Positions 18,757 through 27,559 of a DNA stretch of 64,000 nt are shown here, in pieces. The stretch comes from Mycobacterium sp. ENV421 (GTDB lineage Bacteria; Actinomycetota; Actinomycetes; Mycobacteriales; Mycobacteriaceae), in NCBI RefSeq assembly GCF_002887815.1, contig NZ_PDHO01000018.1:1-64000 (forward strand), in the 5' to 3' direction. Position numbers and translations under genes: made by a program. The notes under the pieces were generated by a model that saw only the letters and a program-made list of their open reading frames with translations, did no database searches and was not told the DNA's origin. Position 1 is the first letter of the stretch. Each line of letters starts with the position of its first letter.

Positions 18757-19047
18757 CGCCGCAAGGTTTCGGCCGCGCCATGAACATTCACTCCCGGCCG
18801 CTTAGTTACGGGAGCGTTGGCCGACCGGTTACGAGCGAGCTAATAGTTCACTTATCACGAAGCATGGTTTCGGAGCGGCCGGCGCGAGCCCTTATTGCCC
18901 GGACGGACGGCTGCACGCTGTGGCCAGACTCACTGCGTCCAGGTGGCCCCTGGCAAAGATTGATGATTCAAAATCTTCACAACGGGGTAAAGAGCAACAC
19001 AACGGCTTCGCGTCCGGGGGGACGCATATCGCGAAGGGACCCAAGTA

Positions 19048-19506
19048 ATGACCACTAACGAATTCGCTGAAATCGACGGTTCCCAGCAATTGGCCGCCTG
19101 GCAGGACCGCCTGGCGGCGTTCGTCACCGCGCTCGACTCAATCGATGCCGACGACCCTTACACGTTCTGCGAGGACGCGTGGGACATCTGGGAAAGCGCA
19201 GCCATCTCCGATCCCCCCTCGGCCACCGATCCGGCAATGCTTCTAGTTCTGGGCGTGATTGAGGTGTTGGCGGCGGCGATCACGTCGACTGCTCGCGATC
19301 ACCACAGCACAGCGAGAGGCGCGCATCCGCTGACGCTCTCCGCCATCCACGCCTCACTGATCGATGAGCTGAACGCAGTACGTCTCCAATGCCAGCGGTG
19401 GCAGCACGAAGGTTTGCCAGGGCCCGCCACGGTCACGTCCCGCAGTACGGCCGCGATGGCCGGATTAGAGGTTGCCACCAAGTTTGGCAACCAACTCTCC
19501 GCGTAG
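19048..19506 (+). CDS. Uncharacterised helical protein, one-domain paralogue of the next gene
   Basis: A 152-residue soluble protein, predicted mostly helical, with no membrane segment or known motif. Its whole length aligns collinearly with residues ~15-150 of the product at 19728-21014. Shared blocks include W-DRL-AF--ALD-IDADDP, DAW-IW--AA--DPP, VLG, ITS/MTSA and (E/R)L---R-(Q/E)C-RW. Start ATG is preceded by AAGGGACC. A gap of 221 nt separates it from its paralogue on the same strand, which fits tandem duplication with loss of the C-terminal domain. Function unknown; GC appears slightly lower than the neighbouring core genes. Confidence 0.7.
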   Translation: MTTNEFAEIDGSQQLAAWQDRLAAFVTALDSIDADDPYTFCEDAWDIWESAAISDPPSATDPAMLLVLGVIEVLAAAITSTARDHHSTARGAHPLTLSAIHASLIDELNAVRLQCQRWQHEGLPGPATVTSRSTAAMAGLEVATKFGNQLSA

Positions 19507-19727
19507 CACCAACGATTTGTTCCCCGGCCCGGCGAACCGGACAGGTGTCCATCTGAGGCTACCGGTTCAAATACCGCCTTTGCGCGGCTCACGAGGGCTG
19601 ATCCGGTCGCCCAGGACACCGAAATGGTAAAGATTCCGTCCGCTCGTCGCAGTTAACTGACATAAACATCCGAGCATGAGCTACCGTCTGGTAATAACTG
19701 CAGCGCTTAGCTGGGGGAGGTTGCAGC

Positions 19728-21014
19728 ATGCAAGGCCACGACATAACCACTGAATCGAGCGGGTTCGCCGGGGACACCGGCCCTCTCGGTGTCTGGACCG
19801 ATCGCCTCGACGCCTTCCGCGCAGCCCTAGACGCCATCGACGCTGACGACCCATTCGACTATTGCGCCGACGCCTGGGAGATATGGCAGGGTGCCGCAGC
19901 CGCGGATCCCCCGCCGCACGACGACCCGGCCATCCTGGTGGTTCTCGGAACCCTCCAAGCCCTGGCACATGCAATGACCTCGGCGACCCTTGATTACTAC
20001 CGCACCGCCGACGTTCGCGACCGGATGACCGCATCAGCGATGCACACCTCGATAACGCGCTGCCTGGGCACACTGCGGCGCGAGTGCGACCGCTGGCGGC
20101 ACCAGGGCGGTCCGCCGGTTGACGAGATCAACGCCCGCGCCGTCGCGCTGGTGACCAGCCTGCAGGCATCGGGCGCCGGGCCGACGGTGGACACCGGGAT
20201 CACGTTCGACAAGGTGTGCGCGCTCACGGATTCCGAGAACAAGCGCTATCGCGAGGCCTACGGCCGGCTTCGAGCAATGGTGAACCGAGAGTGGTTGCAG
20301 CACATAATAATTGAGAGCGACACGTTATCTGACGTCGTGACCGGCATCGTTCTCGACCTGCAGACGACCCACGGTTCCACCTTCGACGAGCGCATCAACG
20401 ACGGACGTCGACGCAAGATCGGGTCGGCTCTGGTCGCCGTCACCGCCGCCGTACAGAGCCATCGACAACGGTCGGTCGCTACCGCGTCGAAAGTGTTCGG
20501 CCACAACAGCCCTCAGGCCCGGGCGGTTGATGCGTTGTTCGACGACCTCACGGAATCGTCGTTCGACTACCGATGGCTGAGCGAGCTGAATGAGTGGTTG
20601 CAGCACGACGAAAGCAGCGCGCTTCGGTACCAGTTCACCGCGCGCCGACATGGCGAGCCGTATGTGGACGTTCACCTGGACCGGGAGCGCATGGCAGCAC
20701 GCGCGAATCAGCCGGGCAAACGGTGGCTGGCGCCCGGCGACCTCGCCACGCTGAGCCGCGATCCCAGCGTGCTGGACATGGTCAAGGGGATTCAGCCGAA
20801 ACTGACGGCCTTGCAGGAGCAGATCGACAACATCCTGTATCCGACTGTCGCTGAGGACGTCGCCGCCGTCAGAGAGCTGATCGGCCGATTCGGCGGCGAG
20901 AAGGGTTTGCACGCTGTGAAGTCGGCGCCTGGATCAACCCACGAACCGTGGACTCCCCCGCACTTGTCGCCCCGCGTGCTGTCGTTCGTCCGCAATTTCG
21001 ACGACCGCAACTAA
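19728..21014 (+). CDS. Uncharacterised two-domain protein, paralogue of the upstream gene
   Basis: A 428-residue soluble protein. Residues ~15-150 form the helical domain shared with the 152-residue neighbour. Residues ~185-428 are a second, unrecognised region rich in charged helices (ALFDDLTESSFDYRWLSEL, LQEQIDNILYPTVAEDVAAV). I see no nuclease, ATPase, methylase or DNA-binding motif. The start is well supported: GGGGGAGG lies 7 nt before the ATG, and a TAATAA box is about 35 nt upstream. The stop TAA shares bases with the convergent ldtB TAG. M. tuberculosis carries different genes (Rv2512c-Rv2517c) at this place, so this is an accessory slot. Confidence 0.72.
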   Translation: MQGHDITTESSGFAGDTGPLGVWTDRLDAFRAALDAIDADDPFDYCADAWEIWQGAAAADPPPHDDPAILVVLGTLQALAHAMTSATLDYYRTADVRDRMTASAMHTSITRCLGTLRRECDRWRHQGGPPVDEINARAVALVTSLQASGAGPTVDTGITFDKVCALTDSENKRYREAYGRLRAMVNREWLQHIIIESDTLSDVVTGIVLDLQTTHGSTFDERINDGRRRKIGSALVAVTAAVQSHRQRSVATASKVFGHNSPQARAVDALFDDLTESSFDYRWLSELNEWLQHDESSALRYQFTARRHGEPYVDVHLDRERMAARANQPGKRWLAPGDLATLSRDPSVLDMVKGIQPKLTALQEQIDNILYPTVAEDVAAVRELIGRFGGEKGLHAVKSAPGSTHEPWTPPHLSPRVLSFVRNFDDRN

Positions 21015-22231
21015 GCGTTGGCGTTGCCCGCTTTCCACTGCTGCCACGGAATGTTCCAGTCACCGAGCCCCTCGGTGCCCGGCAACGTCGAGCCGACGGT
21101 GTTGCGGACTTCGACGATGTCGCCGCGCTTGGTGTTGTCATAGAACCACCGCGCATTGCTCGGACTGGCGTTCAGGCAGCCGTGGCTGGTGTTGGAGTAT
21201 CCCTGCGCGCCCACTGACCACGGCGCCGAGTGGACGTAGATGCCGCTGTAGGACATCTGGGTGGCCCAATCCACTTCGGTGCGATAGCCGTTGGGCGAGT
21301 TGGACGGAACGCCGTACGTCGACGAATCCATGATCATGTGCGACAACCGGTCGCCGACGATGTAGACACCGTTGTTGGTCGGGGTGCTGTTCTTGCCCAT
21401 CGAGATCGGGATGGTCTTGATGACCTCGCCGTTGCGCCGGACGGTCAGCTGCTTGGTGTTGTCGTCGGCGGTCGCGATCACCTCGTCCCCGATGGTGAAG
21501 CGCGACGACAAGTTCTGCTGGCCGAACAACCCATCACCGAGATCGACCCCATAGGTGTTGGCTTGGACGTCGACCGTGGTGCCCGGCTTCCAGAAGTTCT
21601 CTGGGCGCCAGCGCACCTCACGGTTGTTCAGCCAGTAGAACGCGCCCTCGACGGGCGGGTTGGTGGTCACCTTGATCGCCCGCTCGGCCGCCAGGCGATT
21701 CGGGATGTTCTCGTCGAAGCGCACCGCGATCGGCTGTCCGACGCCGACGACCTCGCCGTCACCGGGCAACAGGTAGGGCATTGTCAGGTTTTCCGGCGAC
21801 TGCGTTTCGAAGGTCAGCTTCTCGGTCGTCACGCCGCCGAGACCCATCGACTGCGCGCTCAGCGTGTAGCTCTTGTTGTAGCCCAGCGGCTCACTGGTCG
21901 ACCACGTCACGCCGTCCGGACTGAGCGTGCCGGCCACCTGCTTGCCGGACTCGTTGACCATCATCACCGACCCCAGGACCCCGCCGGTGGCGCGCACCGT
22001 CACCGGGCGGTCGAGCGGCACGTCGACCGCTCCGTCCTTGACCGACGCCGTCAGCTGCGGCACGAGCAGGTCGCCGTAGGGTGTGCCCTTGTCCGCAATG
22101 ACCTTGACCGGCGGGGGCGCCGACTCACCGCTGCTGCACCCGCTGAGCCCGATGAGCAGGGCGGGGATGATCGCGAGGGCCGCCAGCCGGGTTCGACGCC
22201 CCGGCCGGTACAGCGAGCCGACCTGCCACAT
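21011..22231 (-). CDS. ldtB: L,D-transpeptidase lipoprotein (LdtMt2-like)
   Basis: Forms 3-3 cross-links in peptidoglycan outside the membrane and is a carbapenem target in its M. tuberculosis homologue (Rv2518c). The 406-residue precursor has a lipoprotein signal ending LIGLSGCSS, two Ig-like domains (about 60-250) and a YkuD catalytic domain with a histidine upstream of SHGCLN (nucleophile Cys about 352). The start ATG 22231 follows GAGGG and gives nearly the known length of 408. The frame is open to 22345, but that adds residues before the signal peptide. Last bases overlap the convergent stop. Confidence 0.94.
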   Translation of the reverse strand: MWQVGSLYRPGRRTRLAALAIIPALLIGLSGCSSGESAPPPVKVIADKGTPYGDLLVPQLTASVKDGAVDVPLDRPVTVRATGGVLGSVMMVNESGKQVAGTLSPDGVTWSTSEPLGYNKSYTLSAQSMGLGGVTTEKLTFETQSPENLTMPYLLPGDGEVVGVGQPIAVRFDENIPNRLAAERAIKVTTNPPVEGAFYWLNNREVRWRPENFWKPGTTVDVQANTYGVDLGDGLFGQQNLSSRFTIGDEVIATADDNTKQLTVRRNGEVIKTIPISMGKNSTPTNNGVYIVGDRLSHMIMDSSTYGVPSNSPNGYRTEVDWATQMSYSGIYVHSAPWSVGAQGYSNTSHGCLNASPSNARWFYDNTKRGDIVEVRNTVGSTLPGTEGLGDWNIPWQQWKAGNANA

Positions 22232-22396
22232 ACCGCCCTCAAATCCTGCTAGCTGTGCGAACGCTGGGAATGTTTGGCAATAGTCTAAGGGAACTTCCAG
22301 ACTGGTGGCGACCATGCAGATCAGCGGCCCGGCCGAGTCCACCAACGGGATTTCATGTTCGGCAGTGGTGTTTGTTAAAGTCGGCGACGCGGTTAC

Positions 22397-22472
<76 letters not shown>

Positions 22473-22475
22473 CAG

Positions 22476-22506
22476 CAAGAGCCCCGCCCCTCGGGCGGGG
22501 CTCTTG
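22476..22506 (+). terminator. Stem-only terminator after tRNA-Lys
   Basis: Perfect 14-bp stem (22476-22489 with 22493-22506) with a CTC loop, 4 nt after the tRNA. No T run follows, so this is an I-shaped mycobacterial terminator. Confidence 0.8.
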
Positions 22507-22592
22507 TCATGTGTAGCGACGCCACCGAATTCCCTCGCTCCCCAGAGCCGCAGACCTGTCGATCCTGAGCCCTGCTGACTAGGGTTTGGCCA

Positions 22593-23978
22593 ATGGCCGA
22601 TCTGGCGGCACTCTTCTCCGACATCGTCGGGCGCACCCACCTGCTGACCGGCGACGCCATCTCCGACGACTACGGCCACGACGAAGCGCTGACCATCCCG
22701 CCGCAACGTCCCGCCTACCTCGCCAAGCCAGCCACCGCCGAAGAGGTCGCCGCGCTGCTGAAAACCGCCAGCGAACACCATGTTTCGGTGACCGCCCGAG
22801 GGTCGGGTTGCGGGCTGTCCGGTGCCGCCCAGCCGGTCGCCGACGGGCTGTTGATCTCATTCGAGCGGATGAACGCCATCGTCGAGATCGACACCGACAA
22901 TCACGTCGCCGTGGTGCAGCCCGGTGTCACCCTGACCGAGCTCGATGCCGAGACCGCCCGCGTCGGGCTGAGTTACACGGTGTACCCGGGCGAGCTGTCG
23001 TCGAGCGTCGGCGGCAACGTCGGGACCAATGCCGGCGGTATGCGGGCGGTGAAGTACGGGGTGACCCGCCACAACGTGCTCGGCCTGCAGGCCGTCCTGC
23101 CCACCGGCGAGATCATCCGTACCGGCGGCAAGATGTCGAAGATCTCCACCGGGTACGACCTCACGCAGCTGATCATCGGCTCCGAGGGCACCTTGGCGCT
23201 GGCGACGGAGGTCACCGTCAAGCTGGTGCCCCGCTTGGCGCACAGTGTCACCGTGCTGGCGCCGTTCGACGACTTCGACCAGGTCATGGCCGCCGTGCCG
23301 AAGCTGATCTCGAGCGGGCTGAACCCCACGATCGTCGAGTACATCGACAACGTCGTGATGGCCGCGATCGTCAACGCCGAGAAGCTGGAGCTGGGCATCC
23401 CCGAGGAGATCCGCGAGACCTGCGCGGCCTACCTCGTCGTCGCCCTGGAGAACAACCACACCGACCGCCTCGACGAGGACGCCACCGCGCTGGGCGCGCT
23501 GCTCACCGACTGGGGCGCCTTGGATGCCTATGTACTGCAAGGCAATTCAGCGCGCCGGTTGATCGTGGCACGGGAGAACGTGTTCTGGACCGCGAAGGCG
23601 ATCGGCGCGGACGACATCATCGACGTCGTCGTGCCCCGGGCGTCGATGCCGGAGTTCCTGCGCAAGGCCCGCGACATCGCGATGGCCGAAGGTGTCGGCA
23701 TGAGCGGGTGCGGGCATGCCGGCGACGGCAACGTGCACGGCGTGCTGTTCTGCAAAGACCCGAGAACCCGCAAGAAGCTGCTCACCGAGATCTTCGCTCT
23801 TGGCATGTCGCTGGGTGGGGCGATCTCCGGCGAACACGGCGTCGGGCGGGCCAAGGCCGACTATTTCTGCGAGCTCGAGGATCCCGCCAAACTGGCCTTG
23901 ATGCAGCGGATCAAGCACAGTTTCGACCCGGCCGGAATCCTCAACCCTGGCGTCGTTTTCGTCCAGCAACGTCCTTGA
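22593..23978 (+). CDS. FAD-linked oxidase, GlcD/D-lactate dehydrogenase type
   Basis: A 461-residue VAO-type flavoprotein. The N-terminal FAD_binding_4 domain has VTARGSGCGLSGAAQP and YPGELSSSVGGNVGTNAGG; the C-terminal FAD-oxidase domain has GCGHAGDGNVH and GEHGVGRAK, which supply conserved active-site histidines. It should oxidise a 2-hydroxy acid such as glycolate or D-lactate. No GlcE or GlcF subunit adjoins, so it may act alone. Start ATG 22593. Divided from the upstream tRNA by its terminator. Confidence 0.88.
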   Translation: MADLAALFSDIVGRTHLLTGDAISDDYGHDEALTIPPQRPAYLAKPATAEEVAALLKTASEHHVSVTARGSGCGLSGAAQPVADGLLISFERMNAIVEIDTDNHVAVVQPGVTLTELDAETARVGLSYTVYPGELSSSVGGNVGTNAGGMRAVKYGVTRHNVLGLQAVLPTGEIIRTGGKMSKISTGYDLTQLIIGSEGTLALATEVTVKLVPRLAHSVTVLAPFDDFDQVMAAVPKLISSGLNPTIVEYIDNVVMAAIVNAEKLELGIPEEIRETCAAYLVVALENNHTDRLDEDATALGALLTDWGALDAYVLQGNSARRLIVARENVFWTAKAIGADDIIDVVVPRASMPEFLRKARDIAMAEGVGMSGCGHAGDGNVHGVLFCKDPRTRKKLLTEIFALGMSLGGAISGEHGVGRAKADYFCELEDPAKLALMQRIKHSFDPAGILNPGVVFVQQRP

Positions 23979-24061
23979 CCGGTACTCACCGGGGCTGCTA
24001 AACATGGCACCACCCGAGAGTTTGAGCGATCGCTCAGCACGCAACGGGGCCAGGACCGGGG

Positions 24062-25267
24062 ATGGATATGGCGATTGCGAACGACACCGTCTATTACGAC
24101 CCGTATGACGTCGACATCGTCACCGACCCGTATCCGGTGTATGCCCGCCTGCGCGACGAGGCGCCGATCTACCACAACGAGCGCTACGACTTCTGGGCCT
24201 TGTCGCGGCACGCCGACGTCGACGCCGCGCTGTCGGACTGGGAAACGTTCTCCAACAGTCGCAGCGACATCCTGGAGCTGATCAAGTCCGACTTCGACAT
24301 GCCCGGCGGCGTGATGATGTTCCAGGATCCGCCCGCTCACACCCAGCTGCGCGGGCTGATGTCGCGGGTGTTCACACCGCGGCGGATGGCTGAGATCGAA
24401 GACCAGATCCGCCGGTACTGCATCGGCTGCCTCGATCCGCTGGTCGGCTCCGGCGGGTTCGACATCATCGCCGAACTGGCCTCGATGATGCCGATGCGCG
24501 TCATCGGCATGCTGCTGGGAATCCCGGAATCAGAACAGGTTTCGGTACGCGACGCCAATGACGCCAACTTGCGCACCAAACCCGGAACGCCGATGAAGGT
24601 CGCCGACCCCGACCGCATCGCCGACGGCCGGATCTACGCCGACTACGTCGAATGGCGGGCGAACAACCCCTCCGACGATCTGATGACGGCACTGCTCAAC
24701 GTCGAGTTCGTCGATTCCGACGGGGTCAGCCGCAAACTCACCCGGACAGAGGTGCTGCACTACACCCAGGTGGTAGCCGGCGCAGGCAACGAGACCACCG
24801 GGCGGCTGATCGGCTGGCTGGCCAAGGTCCTGGCCGAGCACCCCGATCAGCGCCGCGACGTCCGCGCCGACCGCTCGCTGCTGAACCGGGCGATCGACGA
24901 GACACTGCGCTTCGAACCCACCGGCCCGCACGTCGGGCGCTATGTGCTCAAAGACTTCGAGTGCTACGGCACAACGGTGCCCGCCGGCAGCGCGATGCTG
25001 CTGCTGTTCGGCGCCGCCAACCGCGATCCGCGCCGCTACGACGACCCCGACAGCTTCAACATCCACCGCGACACCATCAGCCATCTGACCTTCGGCAAGG
25101 GTGTTCACTACTGCCTCGGCGCCAACCTGGCCCGCCTCGAGGGGCGGGTTGCGCTCGACGAGCTGCTCAACCGCTTCCCCGAGTGGGACATCGACTACGC
25201 GAACGCCAAACTGGCACCGACCTCGACCGTGCGGGGCTGGGAACGGCTGCCGATCGTCCTGCCCTGA
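24062..25267 (+). CDS. Cytochrome P450
   Basis: A 401-residue soluble bacterial P450. The oxygen-activation I-helix is AGAGNETTGRL, the ExxR motif is ETLRF, and the heme loop is FGKGVHYCLGANLARLE with the thiolate Cys at about 351. The usual N-terminal DPYPVYARLRDEAP is present. No ferredoxin or reductase gene is adjacent, so electrons must come from elsewhere. Subfamily and substrate cannot be assigned from the sequence alone. ATG at 24062; a second ATG lies two codons later. Confidence 0.92.
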   Translation: MDMAIANDTVYYDPYDVDIVTDPYPVYARLRDEAPIYHNERYDFWALSRHADVDAALSDWETFSNSRSDILELIKSDFDMPGGVMMFQDPPAHTQLRGLMSRVFTPRRMAEIEDQIRRYCIGCLDPLVGSGGFDIIAELASMMPMRVIGMLLGIPESEQVSVRDANDANLRTKPGTPMKVADPDRIADGRIYADYVEWRANNPSDDLMTALLNVEFVDSDGVSRKLTRTEVLHYTQVVAGAGNETTGRLIGWLAKVLAEHPDQRRDVRADRSLLNRAIDETLRFEPTGPHVGRYVLKDFECYGTTVPAGSAMLLLFGAANRDPRRYDDPDSFNIHRDTISHLTFGKGVHYCLGANLARLEGRVALDELLNRFPEWDIDYANAKLAPTSTVRGWERLPIVLP

Positions 25268-25437
25268 TCACGACTTCGACGTTGCCCGAGGTTGCGGGTG
25301 TACCAGTCGGCGACGCCTGCGAGATGCATCGCTGTGAATCTGCTGGGCAAAACGCCGGGACAGTCTACTGACCAGCAAAAATGTCGACATGAAGATAACC
25401 GGAAGGGTTATCCGCGATCTGAAGTAGTGCTTTGTGC

Positions 25438-25466
25438 TGCACTTATGCAAGATGCGGTGTTATAGT
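25438..25466 (+). promoter_or_regulatory. Putative promoter for the small gene at 25538
   Basis: TATAGT (25461-25466) is a good -10 box in an otherwise GC-rich region. TGCACT lies 17 nt upstream as a poor -35. The predicted leader is about 65 nt. The surrounding 25268-25537 gap holds no other coding signal that I can support. Confidence 0.4.
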
Positions 25467-25537
25467 CGGCGTTAGCTGTACTGACCAACAGCCGCCCCCG
25501 GACCGCGTGTCCAGTGACGTAGTGAGGACTTAGCCGC

Positions 25538-25699
25538 ATGAAGCCGGAAAACCTCGTTTCCCACCCTCAGGGCGAGGTAGCTCCGCAGGCACCCGCACCA
25601 GTGACGCCACTGCACGTGCACAGCTGCGGCCGGCTGGGTCTGACGGCCAATCCCCCGGGCTTCCGCCGCTCGTTCGGGGACTGGCTTCGCCGCCGCTAG
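25538..25699 (+). CDS. 53-residue proline- and arginine-rich hypothetical protein
   Basis: An ORF of 54 codons including stop, ATG to TAG. It begins MKPENLVSHPQG, continues with a proline-rich middle (VAPQAPAPVTP), one HVHSCG cysteine, and ends basic and aromatic with RRSFGDWLRRR. It has no membrane segment. Support comes from a good -10 box upstream, GAGGA 9 nt before the ATG, and a TAG whose bases are shared with the convergent MFS stop, the same arrangement as three other gene pairs here. No family recognised. It might be a small basic regulatory or nucleic-acid-binding peptide, but nothing proves translation. Confidence 0.5.
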   Translation: MKPENLVSHPQGEVAPQAPAPVTPLHVHSCGRLGLTANPPGFRRSFGDWLRRR

Positions 25700-27441
25700 T
25701 CACTCTCGGCGACGCGCCCCGGGTTGACCCACGACGCGGCCGCCCCGATCACCATCATCACCGCCGCCGCGATGAACACCACCGTCAGTCCGGCGTGGAA
25801 CGGCCCCGAAATCAGGTTCGGAAAGAACTCCTTGCCCGTCAGCACCGAGGCATTCACGCCCGGCTGCTGCAGCGTGTCACCCATGAGCTCGCCGATCGGG
25901 TTGTAGCCCAGGAACGCCGCGAACAAGCTGCCCACCGGCGGCAGCTCCGCTATGCGGTGTGCGTCGGCCAGCGAGACGCCCTGCTGCTGGAGCCCGGCGC
26001 TCAGCGTGCCCGGCAACGACTTGGCCAGGCCGGCGATCATCAGCGAAAAGAAGATGCCGATCGACAGCGACATGCCGGCGTTGGTGAACGTGGCCCGAAT
26101 GCCCGAGGCGGCACCGCGCTCGGACGCCGGCACGCTGGACATGATCGCTGCCGTGTTCGGCGAGGTGAAGACGCCGCCTCCCACACCATTGAGGAAGATC
26201 AACGCCCCGAACACCCAGAAGCTGAAGTTCACCGGAATGACCATCAGCGCAAGGAAAGTCGCGGCCATCAACAACATGCCGCCGATGGCGAAGGGACGCG
26301 AGCCGAACTTGTCGGATAGCGTGCCCGACAGCGGGCCGGCCACCAGGAAGCCGAGAGTCATCGGCAGCAGATAGATGCCCGACCACAACGGAGTCGATTC
26401 GAAGCTGTAGCCGTGCAATGGCAACCAGATCCCTTGCAGCCAGATGATGAGCATGAACTGCAGTCCCCCGCGCCCGACCGCCGCCATCAAACCCGCGAGG
26501 TTGCCCAGGGCAAACGGTTTGGACGTGAACAGGCGGACGTCGAGCATCGGAGCGCGAACCCGGAGCTCGACGATGCACAGCACCGCCAGCAGCACCACGC
26601 CCGACCCGATGGCGCCCAGCACCCACGGATTGGTCCAGCCGGTCGGGTGCCCCCCGTAGGGCTGAATGCCGTAGGTGATGCCGGCCAGCAGCACAGTGAA
26701 TCCGACAGCGAACAGCGCGGTACCCGACCAGTCCAGCTTGGCCGGGGTACGGACACCGACCTCCACCAGAGACCGGAAACTCCAGATGGTTCCGGCCAGC
26801 CCGAGCGGCACGCCGACCCAGAACACCGCCCGCCAATCCCATTGCGACAGCAGACCGCCGATCAGCAACCCGAGAAACTGGCCGGCTATCGCGGCCACTT
26901 GATTGACGCCCAAGGCCATCCCCCGCTGGCGACTGGGAAAGGCATCGGTGAGGATCGCCGCCGAACACGCCATCAGCATGGCGCCGCCGACGCCTTGGAC
27001 CACCCGCCAGCCGATCAGCCACACCGCGCCACTCGCCAGATGAAAGGGGTCGAAGGACAGGGCGATCGCCGCGATCGTGAACACCACGAAGCCCAGGGTG
27101 TAGATGCGGACCCGGCCGAAGATGTCGCCCAGCCGGCCCAGCGGCACCACCAGCACGGCGGTGGCGACGAGATATCCCATCAGCATCCACAGCAGGTAGC
27201 CCACGTTTCCGGGCGCCAACGGGTTGAGCCCGATGCCGCGAAAAATCGCCGGCAGCGAGATCAGCACGATCGAGGAGTTGATCGAGGCCAGCAGTGCACC
27301 CAGCGTGGTGTTCGACAACGCCACCCACTTGTAGCGGGGATGCTCCCGGTCCATCCGCTGCCGCCGGCTTGTGGTCTCGGCAACTGCGTCGAGTTCGGTA
27401 TCGACCACCGGCGCGTCGGTCATCGGGTCTGTAGTCGTCAC
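25696..27441 (-). CDS. MFS multidrug-type efflux transporter (DHA2, 14 TM)
   Basis: A transporter of about 581 residues with roughly 14 hydrophobic segments. The motif GRLGDIFGRVRIY after TM2 and the antiporter segment GWRVVQGVGGAMLMACSAA are characteristic of DHA2 drug:H+ antiporters. An extended loop between TM13 and TM14 carries GYNPIGELMG. The N-terminal tail of about 40 residues is cytosolic and charged. The GTG at 27441, preceded by AAGGGAAG, is preferred. An ATG at 27483 has no Shine-Dalgarno. It lies divergent from the M42 gene across a palindrome. Confidence 0.88.
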   Translation of the reverse strand: MTTTDPMTDAPVVDTELDAVAETTSRRQRMDREHPRYKWVALSNTTLGALLASINSSIVLISLPAIFRGIGLNPLAPGNVGYLLWMLMGYLVATAVLVVPLGRLGDIFGRVRIYTLGFVVFTIAAIALSFDPFHLASGAVWLIGWRVVQGVGGAMLMACSAAILTDAFPSRQRGMALGVNQVAAIAGQFLGLLIGGLLSQWDWRAVFWVGVPLGLAGTIWSFRSLVEVGVRTPAKLDWSGTALFAVGFTVLLAGITYGIQPYGGHPTGWTNPWVLGAIGSGVVLLAVLCIVELRVRAPMLDVRLFTSKPFALGNLAGLMAAVGRGGLQFMLIIWLQGIWLPLHGYSFESTPLWSGIYLLPMTLGFLVAGPLSGTLSDKFGSRPFAIGGMLLMAATFLALMVIPVNFSFWVFGALIFLNGVGGGVFTSPNTAAIMSSVPASERGAASGIRATFTNAGMSLSIGIFFSLMIAGLAKSLPGTLSAGLQQQGVSLADAHRIAELPPVGSLFAAFLGYNPIGELMGDTLQQPGVNASVLTGKEFFPNLISGPFHAGLTVVFIAAAVMMVIGAAASWVNPGRVAESD

Positions 27442-27527
27442 TGTCGGCTTCCCTTCGCTCCAGTCCAGGGATAACCAAAACATTCATTAACTATGTAAAT
27501 GACTTCCTGTGTGTTCCGCCACCGCGA

Positions 27528-27542
27528 TTATCGGACCGATAA
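27528..27542. promoter_or_regulatory. Palindromic operator candidate
   Basis: TTATCGG-A-CCGATAA is a perfect 15-bp dyad in the gap between the divergent MFS and M42 peptidase genes. It is followed directly by AACCGGTT. No regulator gene adjoins. Confidence 0.45.
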
Positions 27543-27559
27543 CCGGTTACTCACTTTCG

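Noticed and set aside
19551..19580. A tRNA T-arm-like segment (GGTTCAAATACC) in the gap between the two paralogues
   Set aside because: No pairing acceptor, D or anticodon arms are found around it, so it is not a tRNA and is weak evidence for an att remnant.
25268..25450. Possible minus-strand small ORF downstream of the P450 gene
   Set aside because: No Shine-Dalgarno, and the composition is an antisense shadow with no conserved pattern.
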